DNA of 64,000 nucleotides from Euborellia annulipes (taxonomy: Eukaryota; Arthropoda; Insecta; Dermaptera; Anisolabididae): contig JAKCPI010005590.1 of the NCBI GenBank assembly GCA_023213315.1, positions 1 to 64,000 on the forward strand, in the 5' to 3' direction. Shown in pieces: positions 24,735 to 37,378 of this stretch (positions are counted from its first letter, which is position 1; every line of letters begins with the position of its first letter). A program made the translations under genes and the position numbers. The notes under the pieces were generated by a model. That model saw nothing but the letters and a program-made list of their open reading frames with translations. It searched no databases and was not told the DNA's origin.

Positions 24735-24845
24735 AGGTATTTTTCGGCATCGAAGGCCATTTAGACCTCGTCTCTATTTATTTTAATTGGATTGGTAGCC
24801 AATCCAATTGAAATAAATTGTCGCATGAGATGGGTTCCACAACCT
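24735..24845 (-). mobile_element. SINE family S2, minus strand
   Basis: Read on the minus strand: ACCCATCTCATGCGACAA, the palindrome AATTGGATTGGCTACCAATC, AATAAATAGAGACGAGGTCT, and the core AAATGGCCTTCGATGCCGAA with an A-rich tail. The tRNA-like head is truncated. Confidence 0.65.
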
Positions 24846-25273
24846 TTGGTAATAAAACGCCAGTACGCTAATAACAAGCAGTCGCCTAATTAATAGGCAA
24901 CCAAATCATTTACTAGTAGAGTGGTTGCCTATCTACAGGCGATTTTGGAAAAATGTGTCATTTTATAAATATCTTTAAATAAAGGGGATTTATTTGAATT
25001 GTGTTTATTATAAATTGAGATTAAACACTGCATTCTAAAAATTAACGATAAAATTTTAAAATCGGAATTTAACTCAAATTTTTCTCCCACCCCCAAGACG
25101 TCAAATTTTTCTGCAGGTGTGAACACGTTCCGACTTAAAAAAAAACAAACAATTTTTATAAAAGTATTGTTTATAATTAGCAAGAGCTAGGGGGGGGGGG
25201 GATGTGGGCTTCCCCCCCTCAGGTTAGGCCGAGTTGGCAAAATAAGGTTTATTTAACAGAAATTAATCTTTTT

Positions 25274-26643
25274 TACTTTCTCTTACCTCTATATATAAGA
25301 TTTCAATCGCAAAAAGAGAATATACATTTTAAAGAGCATCTAAAAAAGAATTGATTTTTGAATTTAAAAAAAAATCGTTGGAGCAAATTTTGAGAAAATT
25401 GAAAAAAACTGAAAAAGTACATCAGTAAAGTACTAGTACTCTTTGGCCGATTTTGATTAAAAGCTTATTTTCCCGGTCCCGGGGGGTGTTTAACTTAAAT
25501 ATAAAATTTCAATCTCATAGCTCAATTCCTTCATGCTTAAAATTGAACACACACACACACACCCACCCACACACACACACACACAGGCAGACCATGTCGC
25601 GAAAACCACTTTTTTGGATTCAGGGGACCTCAAAACGTGAAGATCCATCAAAATCTCGACATCGAATTTTTGACATGAATCCAATACTTTCTCTCTATAT
25701 ATATATTACATATATACATAGGTAAGAGAAAGTAAAAAGTGGTTTTCGCGACATGGTCTGTCTGTCTGTCTGTGTGTCTGTGAACAAAATATCTCAAGAA
25801 CGAAAAGAGCTAGGAGGTTGAAATTTTATATTTAAGTTAGATGTTCCCATGGGACGTGACACGAAGCTTTTGAACAAAATCGATCAAAGAGTACTAGTAC
25901 TTTACTGATGCACTTTTTCAGTTTTTTTCGATTTTCTCTAAATTTGCTCCAACGATTTTTTTAAAAATTCAAAAATCAATTATTTTTTTGATTCGCTATA
26001 AAATGTATATTCTCATTTTGTCATTGAAATCTTCTGAAGACCACTTTAGTACTCCATAGAAAAGATAGGAGAAATGGTCGCCATGGTAACAAAATATAAA
26101 TATTTTCACATATGAAGATAGGGGCAGCCTGGTGGATATTATTGAAAAGGGTGAATAAATAGTTCCAGAGCTAGTGTTCAGGCAAATTTATTCGGATTAT
26201 ATCCTCCGCTATAGAAGGAGCTCAAACGGCTCCTTCTTCAGGACCATGCGGTGTCAAGAAAATAATTCGCCCTCAATTTTGTCATACATGAACGATGTGG
26301 TTAGTTTCGCTACTCGACATGTGTTAAAAGGCAATGGTGCCGAACGAAGAACATCGTTCATGTATGACAAAATTGAAGGCGAATTATTTTCTTGACACCG
26401 CATGGTCCTGAAGAAGGAGCCGTTTGAGCTCCGAAACGTTGGCCTATAGCGGAGGATATAATCCGAATAAATTTGCCTGAACACTCGCTCTGGATCTATT
26501 TATTCACCCTTTTCAATTTTCACATATAAATTTTACATCTTGAAAATCGAAATGTACCGTACTGTCGGAAACTAAATACATGTCGACACAAAAAATCTGG
26601 TGTGACAAGCACAGTACACAACTTTCGATTACCGAAGGTGTAC
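25274..26643. mobile_element. Two family L elements back to back, with a hammerhead fold-back inserted
   Basis: A reversed copy runs from ACTTTCTCTTACC at 25274 to GGTAAGAGAAAGT at about 25733. It includes an AC/CA microsatellite near 25546-25586. A forward copy follows (about 25735-26643) and ends with a family P palindrome (26589-26643). The forward copy is interrupted at about 26165-26505 by a fold-back with a hammerhead module. Confidence 0.6.
26404..26444 (+). ncRNA. Hammerhead-ribozyme-like module
   Basis: CTGAAGA at 26408-26414, stem II GGAGC/GCTCC, then GAAACGTT. Stem I pairs GGTC with GGCC (one G-U). The core is intact. The inverted partner (about 26210-26260) has lost the GAAACGTT half. 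Confidence 0.7.
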
Positions 26644-28501
26644 ACCAGAAAATAAAGAAAAAAATAAACAGAGATAAAGTAGACTAGAAATGATTTTCCT
26701 TAAAACTAATTCTCAAGTATTTTATTTCTATTCATATGAATAAATACAACTGATTAAATTAAGGGTTAAATTTTTGTTTTTTGAACTTTTTAAATATGCG
26801 CTACCTCTCAATTTAATAGTGAAGAGTCAGCCAGTCAATTTGATTATTATTCACTATGTTATAAAAGCGAGGGTGGGCCTTGATTGGTTGGTCTTTTTTC
26901 TCGAAGCCATGCCATGATTTGCATCTTGATTACCTACTCCAACCAGAGGCTCTTTCAACCTGGGTTTAAGATACTCTGGCGGACGATTCAAGTGCGAAAT
27001 GAGACTATTTGCATGAATTAAGTGAGTTGTGTTGTAGTGTAACTAAAAACAATTTCCTATTAGAGTATTTATAAATCCATCAATAAATTATCTTTTTTTT
27101 CCCTCCTTGCCTTGTTTATGTATTTCGCGTTCGGTAGTAAAAATCAAAGGCGGCGGAGAGAAAGATGAAGCCAACTAGTGTTCTGTCGTGTAAATAAATT
27201 TATAAACCAAATTGGAGGTTTTATTCCTGAGTTGAAGACAACTCGAGTTCAAATCAATCACATGGCAAAAAATTATTCAACTCTATTTGAGGTTCTTCCT
27301 CCTGAGGAAGGAAACGGATCACAGTATTATTTCCATGAAAGTTACTACTCATAGTGACCAAAACGTGTCAGGTCAGACACTAATGACTGAAGAGAGATAC
27401 GAAAAATAGTACAGCCGAGTCTTACTAATCCGGCCTAAACGGGACCGGCTTTTTGCCGGATTACCCGAACAATTTATACATAATACTATTTTAATATATA
27501 ATGCATAAATATTTTTCTCTTGAAAAAATCTCTAATGACACTTTGTTTTCTTAAATTACCCCTTTTTTTTGTTGTATTATCTCTTTTGAATACGCCGGAT
27601 TAGCCGGTATGCCGGAGTTTCGAAGTTCGGGTTAGCAAGACTTTGCTATAATATGATTCCTATTCACGAAATCAAATCAGGAATGGGTGCATTAATACAA
27701 CGGGGATGATAACTAATCAATGATTGAGCTGATTATTTCAAAAATAATTTTCTAGCTAGCTTGTTTTTTTCCTTCTCAATTCCTTTTTAAAAATCTTAAG
27801 AATTATATATTTGAAAAAAAATGAAAATAATATACAGGACTTTTCATTTGTCTGTATTTTATTAGGCCTATATTCACGAAAAGTATAAACAAAAGAACAC
27901 TAGATTTTACTATTTGTAAATGACCATAAAAAAATATACCCTCCAGGGAATGGTATTGTCAAAATACATAGGAAGTAAATTAATATTAATTTTTAACAGA
28001 TCAAAAAGGGTGGCAAATAGGCTTTTCATGGTGGACTGCCTATATTTATTATAAATTGCAAAGTTAGTGGTTGCCTCACCCTTGGCTTGTGCCCTCAGGG
28101 TTTGACAAAATTAAGGAAGAGGCACTGTCCGACCTTGGCCGAGACTTTTTCTCTTTGATAAATCCCATATTAAAGCAACGGGATCCCTCATAAGCCCGCA
28201 GCAGGTTTGCCCTTTGGCAGTTATGTTAATTTTATTTAATCCGAAACTGCCCAGAACCCATCTCATTACTTTGAGAATAATTAGTTTTTTATTTGATTTA
28301 TTAATGAGAAGAGAAGATTAACACCCCTATCTTGTAATCCACTTTTGAATATTAATAATTTCATAAATAAAATCTACATAAAAGCATAGGGCTATATCAG
28401 TTTATCTGGATTTTTTTGGGTGCTTTGATTAAGCTTATATTTTTTTTTTGAAATTCATTCTGATCTCTAATATTTAATTAATAATTAAATATTATTTTAC
28501 A

Positions 28502-28573
28502 GGACTCGCTAGTGTAGCGGGTAGGGTGTCGGCTTTTACAAAGAAGATCCCTGTTCAAATCCTGGACTTACGG
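28502..28573 (+). repeat. tRNA-like SINE head
   Basis: The A-box-like GCTAGTGTAGCGGGTAGGGT and B-box-like CTGTTCAAATCCTG are correctly spaced. A tRNA fold is poor, so a SINE head is more likely than a tRNA gene. The stretch 28610-28910 that follows is GC-richer than its surroundings and has no long frame. It may be part of the same retroelement; I do not recognise it. Confidence 0.5.
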
Positions 28574-28910
28574 GATTATTTCATTTAATAAAAATATCTA
28601 ATATAAAAAAATCCTAAAGCGCTAGATTGGAATATTGGATCTCACCACAATAGCCCCCAGGCAACTCTACGAGGAAAGGGAGTTTCTCTGACATCTGTGG
28701 AAGGGACGTAAAGAATGTTCCCTCTCAGGGATACATTCTTCGAAAGGAGTAGGCTATACGCCGGTGCTGAGGAAGTCCCTCCTCAAACTAGGACATCCTC
28801 CATAGCATAGAAGAGGTTGGATACCGGTTGGAACCAGAAATAAGGATTAGTTCACTAGCTAGAAAAGAACGCAAGAGGAGGAGTTAGAGATAGGAAATAA
28901 TGTAACTTCA

Positions 28911-30204
28911 CGGGGTGACTTGACTTTGGAATATAAAATTGAATAATCTGGAATAATTTTAAATTTTATAATGAGATATACTTATGTAGTCAAAAACTAA
29001 AATAATTTTCACAAAATTTGTAAGCTTATTGAATGCGCTCAAAAATATTTAATGAGAGCTGTCTGAAGTTCAGATGATAAGTGAAAGTCGGATAAATGCA
29101 ATCTTGAATTGTAGGCTACAAAAGTCAAGTGCGACGAATTCTAACCACTTTGAGAATGGAATGGAACTAAAAATTTGCAAAAAGATATCGAAAATCTTAA
29201 CATTTAAATACGACAATCCTAATCTATACCAAAATAAAAGGCCTAAACCTCGTTATTGAATAATATCTGCAGTACTCGGCGAGTCTACGTTTTGAACAAA
29301 ATAATTAAATTAAATAAAATATTTGCTGAAGGCCTGGCTGAAGAGAAGAATAACAACAACTAGGATCAAGTAAAGAAGCCTTTTTTCAAGTCTAATAGCC
29401 TTTAATATGGGGAGCTACTTTTGAGGCTTAAATCCAAGACACGTTATACTGATCATACAACACCTCAAAACCGTTTTGGTAGGTCTGTTCCTTCAGTCAG
29501 AGTCAGAGTCAGAGGTTTTTTTTTACTTACTGGTACACCCCGAGGAAGCTTTACCTCTAATTTAATTAAAATTGTAGTGAAAAAATCTTATGTGACTTAA
29601 TGCCCAGCACACAACCTTCAGCAATCGAAAGTTGTGCACCTGTGATTTTTTTATGCGTTTTAAATGTTGACTGATTGAAATAAACTATGAACTAAAATTT
29701 AATCTCATATTTAGATATTTAATACACTACAATAGAGAATCCTAAATAAATACAAAATTTCATAAGAATTTGAAAAATTTTTTTTGTGTAAAAGTTCCAA
29801 AGGGGACCGAAGCGTCCTGTCTTTATAATAAAAAATTATGGAACAATATGATTTTTTTATAAGATGAGCGTTGAAACGAAAAATTCGGAAACCAAAGGAA
29901 AACATTAGTTATTGGATAGGAAAATATTTCTAGCTACCATATTTTTTTAATGAAGAAAATAAAAATCTCTTCATAAAAAAATTAATTCAGATCATTCACA
30001 TTTTACTCCCACAAAATGTTAGATGATATATTTTTTCTGAGAAAAAAAAACTAATTATGTGTCTCATTGTCATTCTATGTAAGAAAAAGTAGAAAAAAGC
30101 AAGAGTAGAGTTTGTTTTAAATAGAAATAGAAAGTTATTGATAGTTTTTACCCCCGTGAAAAGAGAAAGGGCATATAGATGAGGGTGTTTTGCTTACTAA
30201 TCAG
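28911..30204. other. Intergenic DNA upstream of the first insulin-like gene
   Basis: No gene is seen. A family P palindrome lies at 29580-29652 (AAAAATCTTATGTGAC against GCACCTGTGATTTTTT), with imperfect arms. Confidence 0.5.
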
Positions 30205-30496
30205 ATGCAAATTTCCTGTCGGGATGAGTTGTCCAGGTGAATGGTTGCGAAATTCACCGCTGATGGCTGACACCTACACGTGGCTCTCCTTTTTTCCCTC
30301 CCTCCCTCACTCTCGCTCACTCACACTTTATCTCCTGGTGGGATTTAGAACCCGAACAAAACAAAATCCGAACAAGAGAACAAAACAAACACTCGGCAAG
30401 CCGAACATCCACCCTATGGGATATAAAATGAGCAGCTTTCGTTAACAGGACATCATATTCAAGTTGGAAGTCTATGCACAGACAGCAGCTCTTACG
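30205..30496 (+). promoter_or_regulatory. Promoter and 5' UTR exon of insulin-like gene 1
   Basis: Octamer ATGCAAAT at 30205-30212, CAGGTGA at 30234-30240, an E-box CACGTG at 30277-30282 and a TATA box TATAAAA at 30422-30428. Transcription probably starts near 30450, giving a short non-coding exon that ends at 30496 before GTAAGT. The intron ends TTTCAG directly before the ATG. The octamer plus CAGGTGA block recurs at the second gene with spacing conserved to within 1 bp. Confidence 0.72.
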
Positions 30497-30599
30497 GTAA
30501 GTCTTTTTGTGCTTGCCTAGCCATCACTATCATTTTCGATCTAAAAAGAACAAATAATTGACAAATCTCATAACATAAAAACATTTGATATGATTTCAG

Positions 30600-31518
30600 A
30601 TGAGATTGTGTTCTAAAGATCGAGAGTACTACATCTTCCTCGGTGTATCTATTTATCTGTTGACTTTGGTCCTCTGCGATAAGGAAATCCAAAAGAGAAG
30701 TGGATTTGATTTGAGTGCTAAGAAAGTGCAAGTATGTGGCTCGCGGTTAACTGATATGCTTTATTACATCTGCGGTGGAGACTTTAACTACGGAAAGAAA
30801 TCTGATCCATGTAAGTCTGAGCATTTCATTTTATTTTGATATTATTATAAATATTATTTAAACTTAAAGAGGTCTATAAATTTATTCGTTCTATGGGAGG
30901 TACTCATAAAATTATCTATTCACTATTGGATTTTTTAATTAATTAAATGAGTAGTTATTGATCGCTTTGAATAGAATGGACTGGCAGCCGAATTTGAAAA
31001 TAAAAATAAAATCAAACCAAAAATCTTGTGTGACTGGTCGCACAACTTTTTCTTATCTTCGGTAACCGAAAGTTGTATGATGTGCTTGTCACACCAGATT
31101 TTTTAAGTCCAACAGTACGGTACATTTGAATTCGAGATATAAAATAGTTTTTTTTTTATTTTTTTAAAAACACCTTTTTTCCCATTTACACTCACATTCA
31201 CACAGTCTTTTCAGTATCTTAGGCCATATAAGATTTACAATTACAGGTATATTTAATTAAGAGAATATAATAAATCTTACTCATTATATTGTATGTTCCA
31301 TAGACTGGAAGAAAATCTGGGGTCTGAGAAACTCGCTGCCAGCTGAAGAGGCGCCTTCTAAGGAAATGGGCTTCTCGTTTCCGATAATCTCAGAAATGCA
31401 AGCCCGCAATACAATCCAAGAATTCAGACGAAGAAGACGAGGCGGTATCGTACAGGAATGTTGCGATAAATGGTGCTCCTTTTACGAAATGAGTACCTAT
31501 TGCCGAAAATCAAATTAG
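30600..31518 (+). CDS. Insulin-like peptide 1 precursor, 141 aa
   Basis: Exons 30600-30810 and 31304-31518 join in phase 1. Signal peptide: about residues 1-26 (hydrophobic IFLGVSIYLLTLVLC). B chain after the dibasic KK41-42: C46 and C58, with 11 residues between and the pattern CGxxLTDMLYYICG. C-peptide: about 66-111. Cleavage site: five Arg at 112-116. A chain from G117 (GGIVQECC): C123, C124, C128 and C137, the canonical CC-x3-C-x8-C. All six insulin cysteines are present with no extra pair, so this is the insulin type rather than a relaxin or gonadulin with changed spacing. It should be a secreted hormone acting through an insulin-type receptor tyrosine kinase. The phase-1 intron in the C-peptide is the usual insulin position. 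A poly(A) signal AATAAA lies at 31537-31542. Confidence 0.96.
31017..31104. repeat. Family P palindrome inside the intron of insulin-like gene 1
   Basis: The arms are AAATCTTGTGTGACTGGTCG and GCTTGTCACACCAGATTTTT, with TTATCTTCGGTAACCGAA at the centre. At about 31185-31245 is a minus-strand fragment of SINE S1 (CACACAGTCTTTTCAG, then TTAGGCCATATAAGA). Confidence 0.75.
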
Positions 31519-32663
31519 AAATCGATCATTTATAAAATAAAAATATACTAAACGAACTAATGGCATTCATTAAATTTTTTATGCAAATATTTAAAAACTT
31601 ATTTAAAATAAGTTTTGAATCCAAATAAATTAAGGCTATAAGGATTTTACGAAAAGAAAAATAAATGGTACATGGGCCCTTGAACGCAATAAGAAGTAAA
31701 AAAAAGTGCATCGTCCTCTCTGATTTTGAATCTTCGAAGAATATTATAATTTAAAAAAAATTCAATTTTTTATTCAAATATCAAATATTTTTTATTTAAT
31801 TTAATTATATATTTTAGAAAACACGCCTTTTTCCCATCCCCTGAAAAACCTGCGGGCGCCCATATATACATGTATATTTATTATAATATTGTAGATATTG
31901 TTAATCTTCAATTTCATTAATTATTTTTAACTAAATTGTAACGATAAGATAAATATGTTTTATTAAAAATAATTTCCATTTTTTTTTTCATATTTATGCT
32001 ATTTATTTATTGAAAAAGTTATATCTGTGAATATTTTTATTATTGTTATGTTTATAATTCTTTAACAATATTGTAAAAAATGTATGATATAAATAATTCT
32101 TTTAATTCGTTCTTATGCTTTCCCTTCGATTGTATTTAAGGAATATAAGCCTGTTAAGATTGTATATTTTAGTCAACATTAATAGGATTTCACATCTGAG
32201 CCTCTTTATTAGTGAAGTCCTATTAATTTTAAGACTGATGGGAAAATATCTTGTCATTTATTTTTTAATCTATTCATTTCTTTTGAAAAAATATTTTATT
32301 ATTATACTATACAGTATATGCATATTAAATTATTGTAATTTGAAAGAATAAATATTAGGCTATATAAAAAATAAAGTGAATGTAAGGTAAAGGTATATTA
32401 TAAAACAAAATAAATTAAATTATTTTATTTACCCATATCTCCCGTCGATGAAAATATTTATTAGTTAGTAGAAATGCTTAAAAAAAAATTTCAAATTCAT
32501 TCTTAAAATATTACACAATTATATGATTATATGAGTCTTTGAATAGTTTTCTATGAGTCAACATTTTGCTCTTGGACAAAATGTTTTGTCAGAAAAAGTT
32601 TTTGCTCAATTGATGTGCGATCAGCCTAATAGTATAGAAAAGTTGTTTGTTGTAGGGTATGTG
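31519..32663. other. 3' flank of insulin-like gene 1, no further gene
   Basis: AT-rich DNA. The short frame near 32115 is hydrophobic low-complexity and not supported. A 45-bp piece near 32565-32610 resembles the inverted unit array at 59200-59560. Confidence 0.5.
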
Positions 32664-33975
32664 TAGAGATGAAACGATAAGAGTAAATACAAGTACTTAC
32701 TCGATACTTTTTTTTGATACCAAGTACTTTTCGAATCGATACTTTGGAATCGAGTACCAAGTAGGCATCGGTCAAAAATACTCGGTACATATACGCGATG
32801 ATTAGTTAAGTCGGAAAAACATTTATTTTACATTTTATTTCGTAAATTTGGACTTATTTACAATATCAATAAATGGAATGGTTTGTACCACTGTATTTTA
32901 CTTTTTTACTTTTTATTATTGAAGTGTTTGATTGCTTTTTAAAGTGAAACTTTATTTTTATCGACACAAATTTTTTCGCTCTTCTAACAGCATGTCGCGT
33001 TACATGTCGTGACGCCAAGCCGTGACGTCACAAGCCGAGTCGTCACAAGTCGTGACGTCACCAACGACTCGACCAGATTTATTTGCAGTGACTCCGAAAC
33101 TACTGGTCCGATTTTCATGGGTTTTTTTTTTATGGGTAGAAAATTATCCAGGGGTGGTTTTAGGATATCATTATATCAAATTAGGGGTAGGGAACCCCCC
33201 CCCTTATTAGGGGTTCACAAATCATTCACCCGATTTGAATAAAATTTAAAATGACGCTATGGTGTAAATAATTGAAAAATAGTATTTTAGTTTTGCGCAG
33301 TTGACAGCACTGTTTGCAAAGCTCCTCTAATTTTGTCGTTGCCGCCCCACTTGATGTTTATTATCATTGTTAATATAATTCGAAGTGTTCTATTTTCTTA
33401 TGTTTAATGGTTTATTGTAAAGTATACAGTATAGTGAAAAATTGACCGATACGAGTAAGTATAGATACCGAGTTGGTATCGATACTTTCCTATCGATACG
33501 GCATCGAGTAAAAGTATCGATATCTCAGTGATATGGTTTCATCCCTAATATCGAGACTTTTACTCGATGCCGTATCGGTACCAACTTGGTATCGATACTT
33601 ATTCATATCGGTCAATTTTTTCGAAAACAGCAGAAAGTACTAATATTGAATAGAACAAAAAAAAAAAAAAAACAATTACGACTATTTGGGAGTTTAGGAG
33701 CTTTGTAAACAGTGCTGTCAACTGTGTAAAAAGCATTCAAACACTCCAATAATAAAAAGTAAAATACAGTGATACAAACTATTCCACATATTGTAAAAAA
33801 GCATTTTACGAAATAAAGGGTTCTTCCAACCTAACTAATCATCGCGTACGTCTCCCGAGTATCGATACGAGTATTTTTGACCGACACCTACTTGGTACTC
33901 GATTCCAAAAGTACTTGGTATCAAAATAAAAGTATCGAGTAAGTACTTGTATTTACTCGTATCGTTTCATCCTTA
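32664..33975. mobile_element. 1.3-kb hAT-like fold-back element
   Basis: The arms pair over several hundred bases: TAGAGATGAAACGATAAGAG on the left; on the right TACTCGTATCGTTTCATCC and a final TTA. Both include CGAGTACCAAGTAGG-type blocks. The flanking octamers GGTATGTG (32656-32663) and GTTATGTG (33976-33983) match at 7 of 8 bases, as expected for a hAT duplication. The left arm has an insertion with repeated CGTGACGTCAC-type units at about 33008-33062. There is no transposase. Confidence 0.75.
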
Positions 33976-33983
33976 GTTATGTG

Positions 33984-35586
33984 ATTGTTGGATTTGCAAG
34001 GATGTAGCCAAGAAAGATTTCTAGTCAAATATTCAATAAATTTCCAATGATTTTGGTCGAATTCGACCTCAGTACTTTGTATTTTAAATTATAATAAATA
34101 AAATTCTATCCCCTAATGGCCGCAGTAGCCGAAAAGGGTTAAAAAAACGACTGTACATGAGAATTTGTTCAAATTAAAATATTGTTTGTTGAGTCTCTTG
34201 CAGCAGTATTAAAAGTTGAAGTTGAAAGTATTGATTTTTTTCTGAAGAGGATGCAATATAAAAATTGTAATTTTGTTTCAATACACTTACAAATATGTCT
34301 TTTCCGATACCAAAAGCATAATATACCCAAGGCGGTGGGGCTAAGGATAATTTATTTTTTTTAAATAACTGGATTGTTCGAGATTATCAATTACACTTTT
34401 GAAAGGAAGTTTACTCGAAATACCTTTTAATGTTCAAAGGTTTCAGCCTGAAGAATCTCCAAAATTGTAATTCTGTACAGAAACAGTCGCAAAAATAAAA
34501 TTCCAGTTAAAAACAAATAAGTGTTTTTTTTGCAGGTTTGAACATCAAAAGGTATTTCGAGTAAACTTCCTTTAAATAGCGTAAAGGATAATTTATTTTT
34601 AATAAATAATATCCATTAAATAATTTAATATAGATCAATTTTAAATAATATTCACATGTCGAAATTTCAAAGGAATTATTTGTTAGGATAAATCATACCT
34701 AAAAAATTTGCATCATTCGAGGAATCGTGTTTCTCAAAGAACGTCTCTTGGTGTTCCATTATTGAATTGAGAACTGAGATCGATTGAGGTTGAAGATGGA
34801 ATTAGAATGACTATTTGTGGATGGTCTCTTCGAAAATATTCTCCATCATAAAGTGAAGTCGAATATAATTCCGATTCACCGTAATTTTTCTGAGAATATC
34901 TGAAAAAATACAAAAATAAATAAATGGATCTAACAGTATAATTATAAAGTTCAGTTCCTTTTGTTTCTCATTTTAATTCCTTTCTTTCACCAAACTACCG
35001 GAAGAAATTAAAATAAATAAATGACTTGATCAAAAGTACCTCACTCACATTTCTATATAATTAATTACGTGATTAAAAAAGTTTTGTTTTAAAAAATAAT
35101 CTTCAAACAATGAAACTCACAGCTTTCAAAAGTTTAATATTAAAATCTATAAATATAAAAAACTTAGGTGTTCATAAACATAACACTTAAAAAGTCAGGA
35201 ATCATCGGTTTATCTAGACTTTAGAGAATTTAAAATTTTTAATATCAAAAAGGCAAAGATTATATTAAAAAGAGAACAATTGCTTCTCTGATATGCACGT
35301 GTAAGGAGCCTTCTTTAGGGTGAGCTTAAAGGGACATAGCATGGCACCCTTTGAGAATGCTGGGCCTTCAATTGATTGATTATACTACACCCAAATTAGA
35401 GTATAACATTGCTTAGTACCTATTAAAATGGAATTCATTTGCTATAAATCATTTGAGCCTTAAAAGGGAAAGTGGCAATTCAAATTTTATGGGAAAAAGG
35501 GGAACCAGAAGTCATAATATACCTAGCAGACATAACAATATAAAATTAAAAAGTTAAATATTTTGCCTTGTTAAAAACTCTGATGT
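33984..35586. other. Intergenic DNA between the insulin-like genes
   Basis: No exon seen. An inverted repeat lies at about 34402-34577 (AAAGGAAGTTTACTCGAAAT against its complement). A SINE tail relic ATGGCCGCAGTAGCCGAAAA lies near 34115-34135. Confidence 0.5.
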
Positions 35587-35811
35587 CCTCGGGCTTGGAG
35601 TAGGGGTTACCGTGCTATCCTTCTATACCGAGGGTCGTGGGTTCCCCCCAGGCAGTCCGAAGATTTTATTTAAGCCATTTGGATGCCAAATGGACCCCAA
35701 ATAGATATATACGAGTATCGTTAAAAGTCTTAAATGGCCTAAGTTACCGAAAAGAATGTGGGAATGTGAGTGTGAGTGGGAAAAAGTGTGTGCTAAAAAA
35801 AAAAAAAAAAC
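35587..35811 (+). mobile_element. SINE family S1, internally shortened
   Basis: It starts CTCGGGCTTGGAGTAGGGGT (A-box region), then GTGGGTTCCCCCCAGGCAGT (degenerate B box), the hairpin AAGCCATTTGGATGCCAAAT, the core AAATGGCCTAAGTTACCGAA, GTGAGTGTGAGTG and an A tail. It lies about 380 bp upstream of the insulin-like gene 2 octamer. Confidence 0.75.
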
Positions 35812-36193
35812 TGATAAAATTTATTTCAAAATCTTAGCTATCACCTACTTGGCGTCAAGCCTGGGGGCCTATTTTATCTTAATGGTAATAAACACTAGAG
35901 CGAATTTTTCTTTCCTGATTTCAAGTTTGTTTGGAAAAGAGAACAAATTTATTTCTAAAAATTTCAAAATGTTAAAAAAATGATGTTTTAAACTAATGAA
36001 AGTCTAAGAAATTGTGACGCTCTCTCCAAAGCCAAATAATCCTGGTCATCACATAAGAAGCCGAAAAATCTGATATTTACTTTTAGTACTCTTCATCTGA
36101 ATTCTTTTTAATGAGCACTCATTTGTTATTTTATTAATTAAATGATAAGAATAGATTTAGGCTTATTTGTTTATTCGAGGATGTGTTAATGAT

Positions 36194-36380
36194 ATGCAAA
36201 TGTTGCTGTCGACCTGGATTGTTCAGGTGAGTGATTCGGAAAGCTACAAGTGCCCGTTGGACACTTGCGCGAGTGGGTGGCGACTCCCTCGGGCTCCTAT
36301 AAAGACCAGCTAGGATGGTTTGTTATGCACTGGCACAGTCGCTCTCACAGGAAAGCCACATCCACCATCATTATTTCAAG
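36194..36380 (+). promoter_or_regulatory. Promoter and 5' UTR exon of insulin-like gene 2
   Basis: Octamer ATGCAAAT at 36194-36201, CTGTCG and CAGGTGA at 36224-36230, then TATA box TATAAAG at 36298-36304. The probable non-coding exon is about 36328-36380, ending TTTCAAG before GTATTG. The intron (36381-37519) again ends TTTCAG directly before the ATG, as in gene 1. Confidence 0.7.
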
Positions 36381-36786
36381 GTATTGAAGTTTTAATTATA
36401 GCCCTTATACTCAAAAAAATTGAAGAAATAAATTTTTCATAAATATAATGATTTGATGAGTTTTTATTTAGAGGTAAGGGGTATGTGCATCTTAATTGGC
36501 AATTTCTTTATCAATTATATTTCACAGAGGCCTTTTATAAATATTTTTGGTTAATTAGAGATATGGAAATGAAACTAGGAGATGCTTCACGTGACTTTTT
36601 TTTATTTGACAAATAATTCGAAGTAAATAACATGCATCATCTTCAATGCTGTGAAGATAGATAAAGAGGTCTTTAAATTACACATATCCTCACAGTATTG
36701 AAGAGGTTGCTCGATATGTGCTTCGGAGTATTTGCCTTAAAAAAGAGCAGCCGCTGGATCTGCTGATTTTATTTCTTCATACCTCT

Positions 36787-36964
36787 AAAGCGCCCTATAA
36801 ACGCGGTATTTTAGTACGCGAGCCCGGCTCGACTCGGCTCGTGAGAGCCCACCCTCTTGCGGATTTGGCTCGTTTGTAGGCGAGCTCACAAGCCCAGCTC
36901 GTACGCGTATGTGTTGAAAAATCGCCGGATCCGGCTCGCGTACCAAAGTAAGGCGCTCAATTCT
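36787..36964. mobile_element. GC-rich MITE in the 5' UTR intron of insulin-like gene 2
   Basis: The imperfect ends share AGCGCC and GTACGCGAGCC in inverted order. The body is far GC-richer than its surroundings, with repeated CGAGCCCGGCTCG-type motifs. The long frame across it is compositional only. Confidence 0.6.
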
Positions 36965-37306
36965 TCGACTCCAAAGTATGCACTGCAACTACAGTAGTAG
37001 TAGTAAATTATGAAAACAAAAGTCCAATAGGTCACTTTCTTTAGTCCCAATTAATTTTAATAATATGATAAGAGACTCAAAGGACTCAGATTCAAAAAAA
37101 TTTTAAAAACTATCCATCTTAGAATAAAAATCTTTTTTAATTTGTGTTTACATGTTTATTACTAATAAAAAATATTTATTCAATAAATAATATTGTGGTT
37201 AATGTTTTGAAAATAGGGGTTCAGTTCGGAAAAAGGTATTAAAAACGATTACAACGCAGAAACTCATCAAATAAATAAAATTTCACGAAAGAACTGAATA
37301 ATTTTT

Positions 37307-37332
37307 ACTTTCTCTTACCTATATATATGTTA

Positions 37333-37378
<46 letters not shown>

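Noticed and set aside
26174..26484. Two overlapping frames on opposite strands that start with the same peptide (MFRQIYSDYILRY)
   Set aside because: This is the automatic result of an inverted repeat, not a pair of genes.
26850..27020. Third insulin-like gene promoter (TATAAAAG, CCAAT-like boxes and two minus-strand ATGCAAAT-type sites)
   Set aside because: No CAGGTGA partner at the right distance and no B- or A-chain exon nearby on either strand.
32115..32351. Hydrophobic 78-codon frame
   Set aside because: AT-rich composition gives Leu/Ile/Tyr-rich frames by chance; no splice or domain evidence.
36785..36988. GC-rich 67-codon minus-strand frame
   Set aside because: It coincides with a MITE with inverted ends; no start context or domain.
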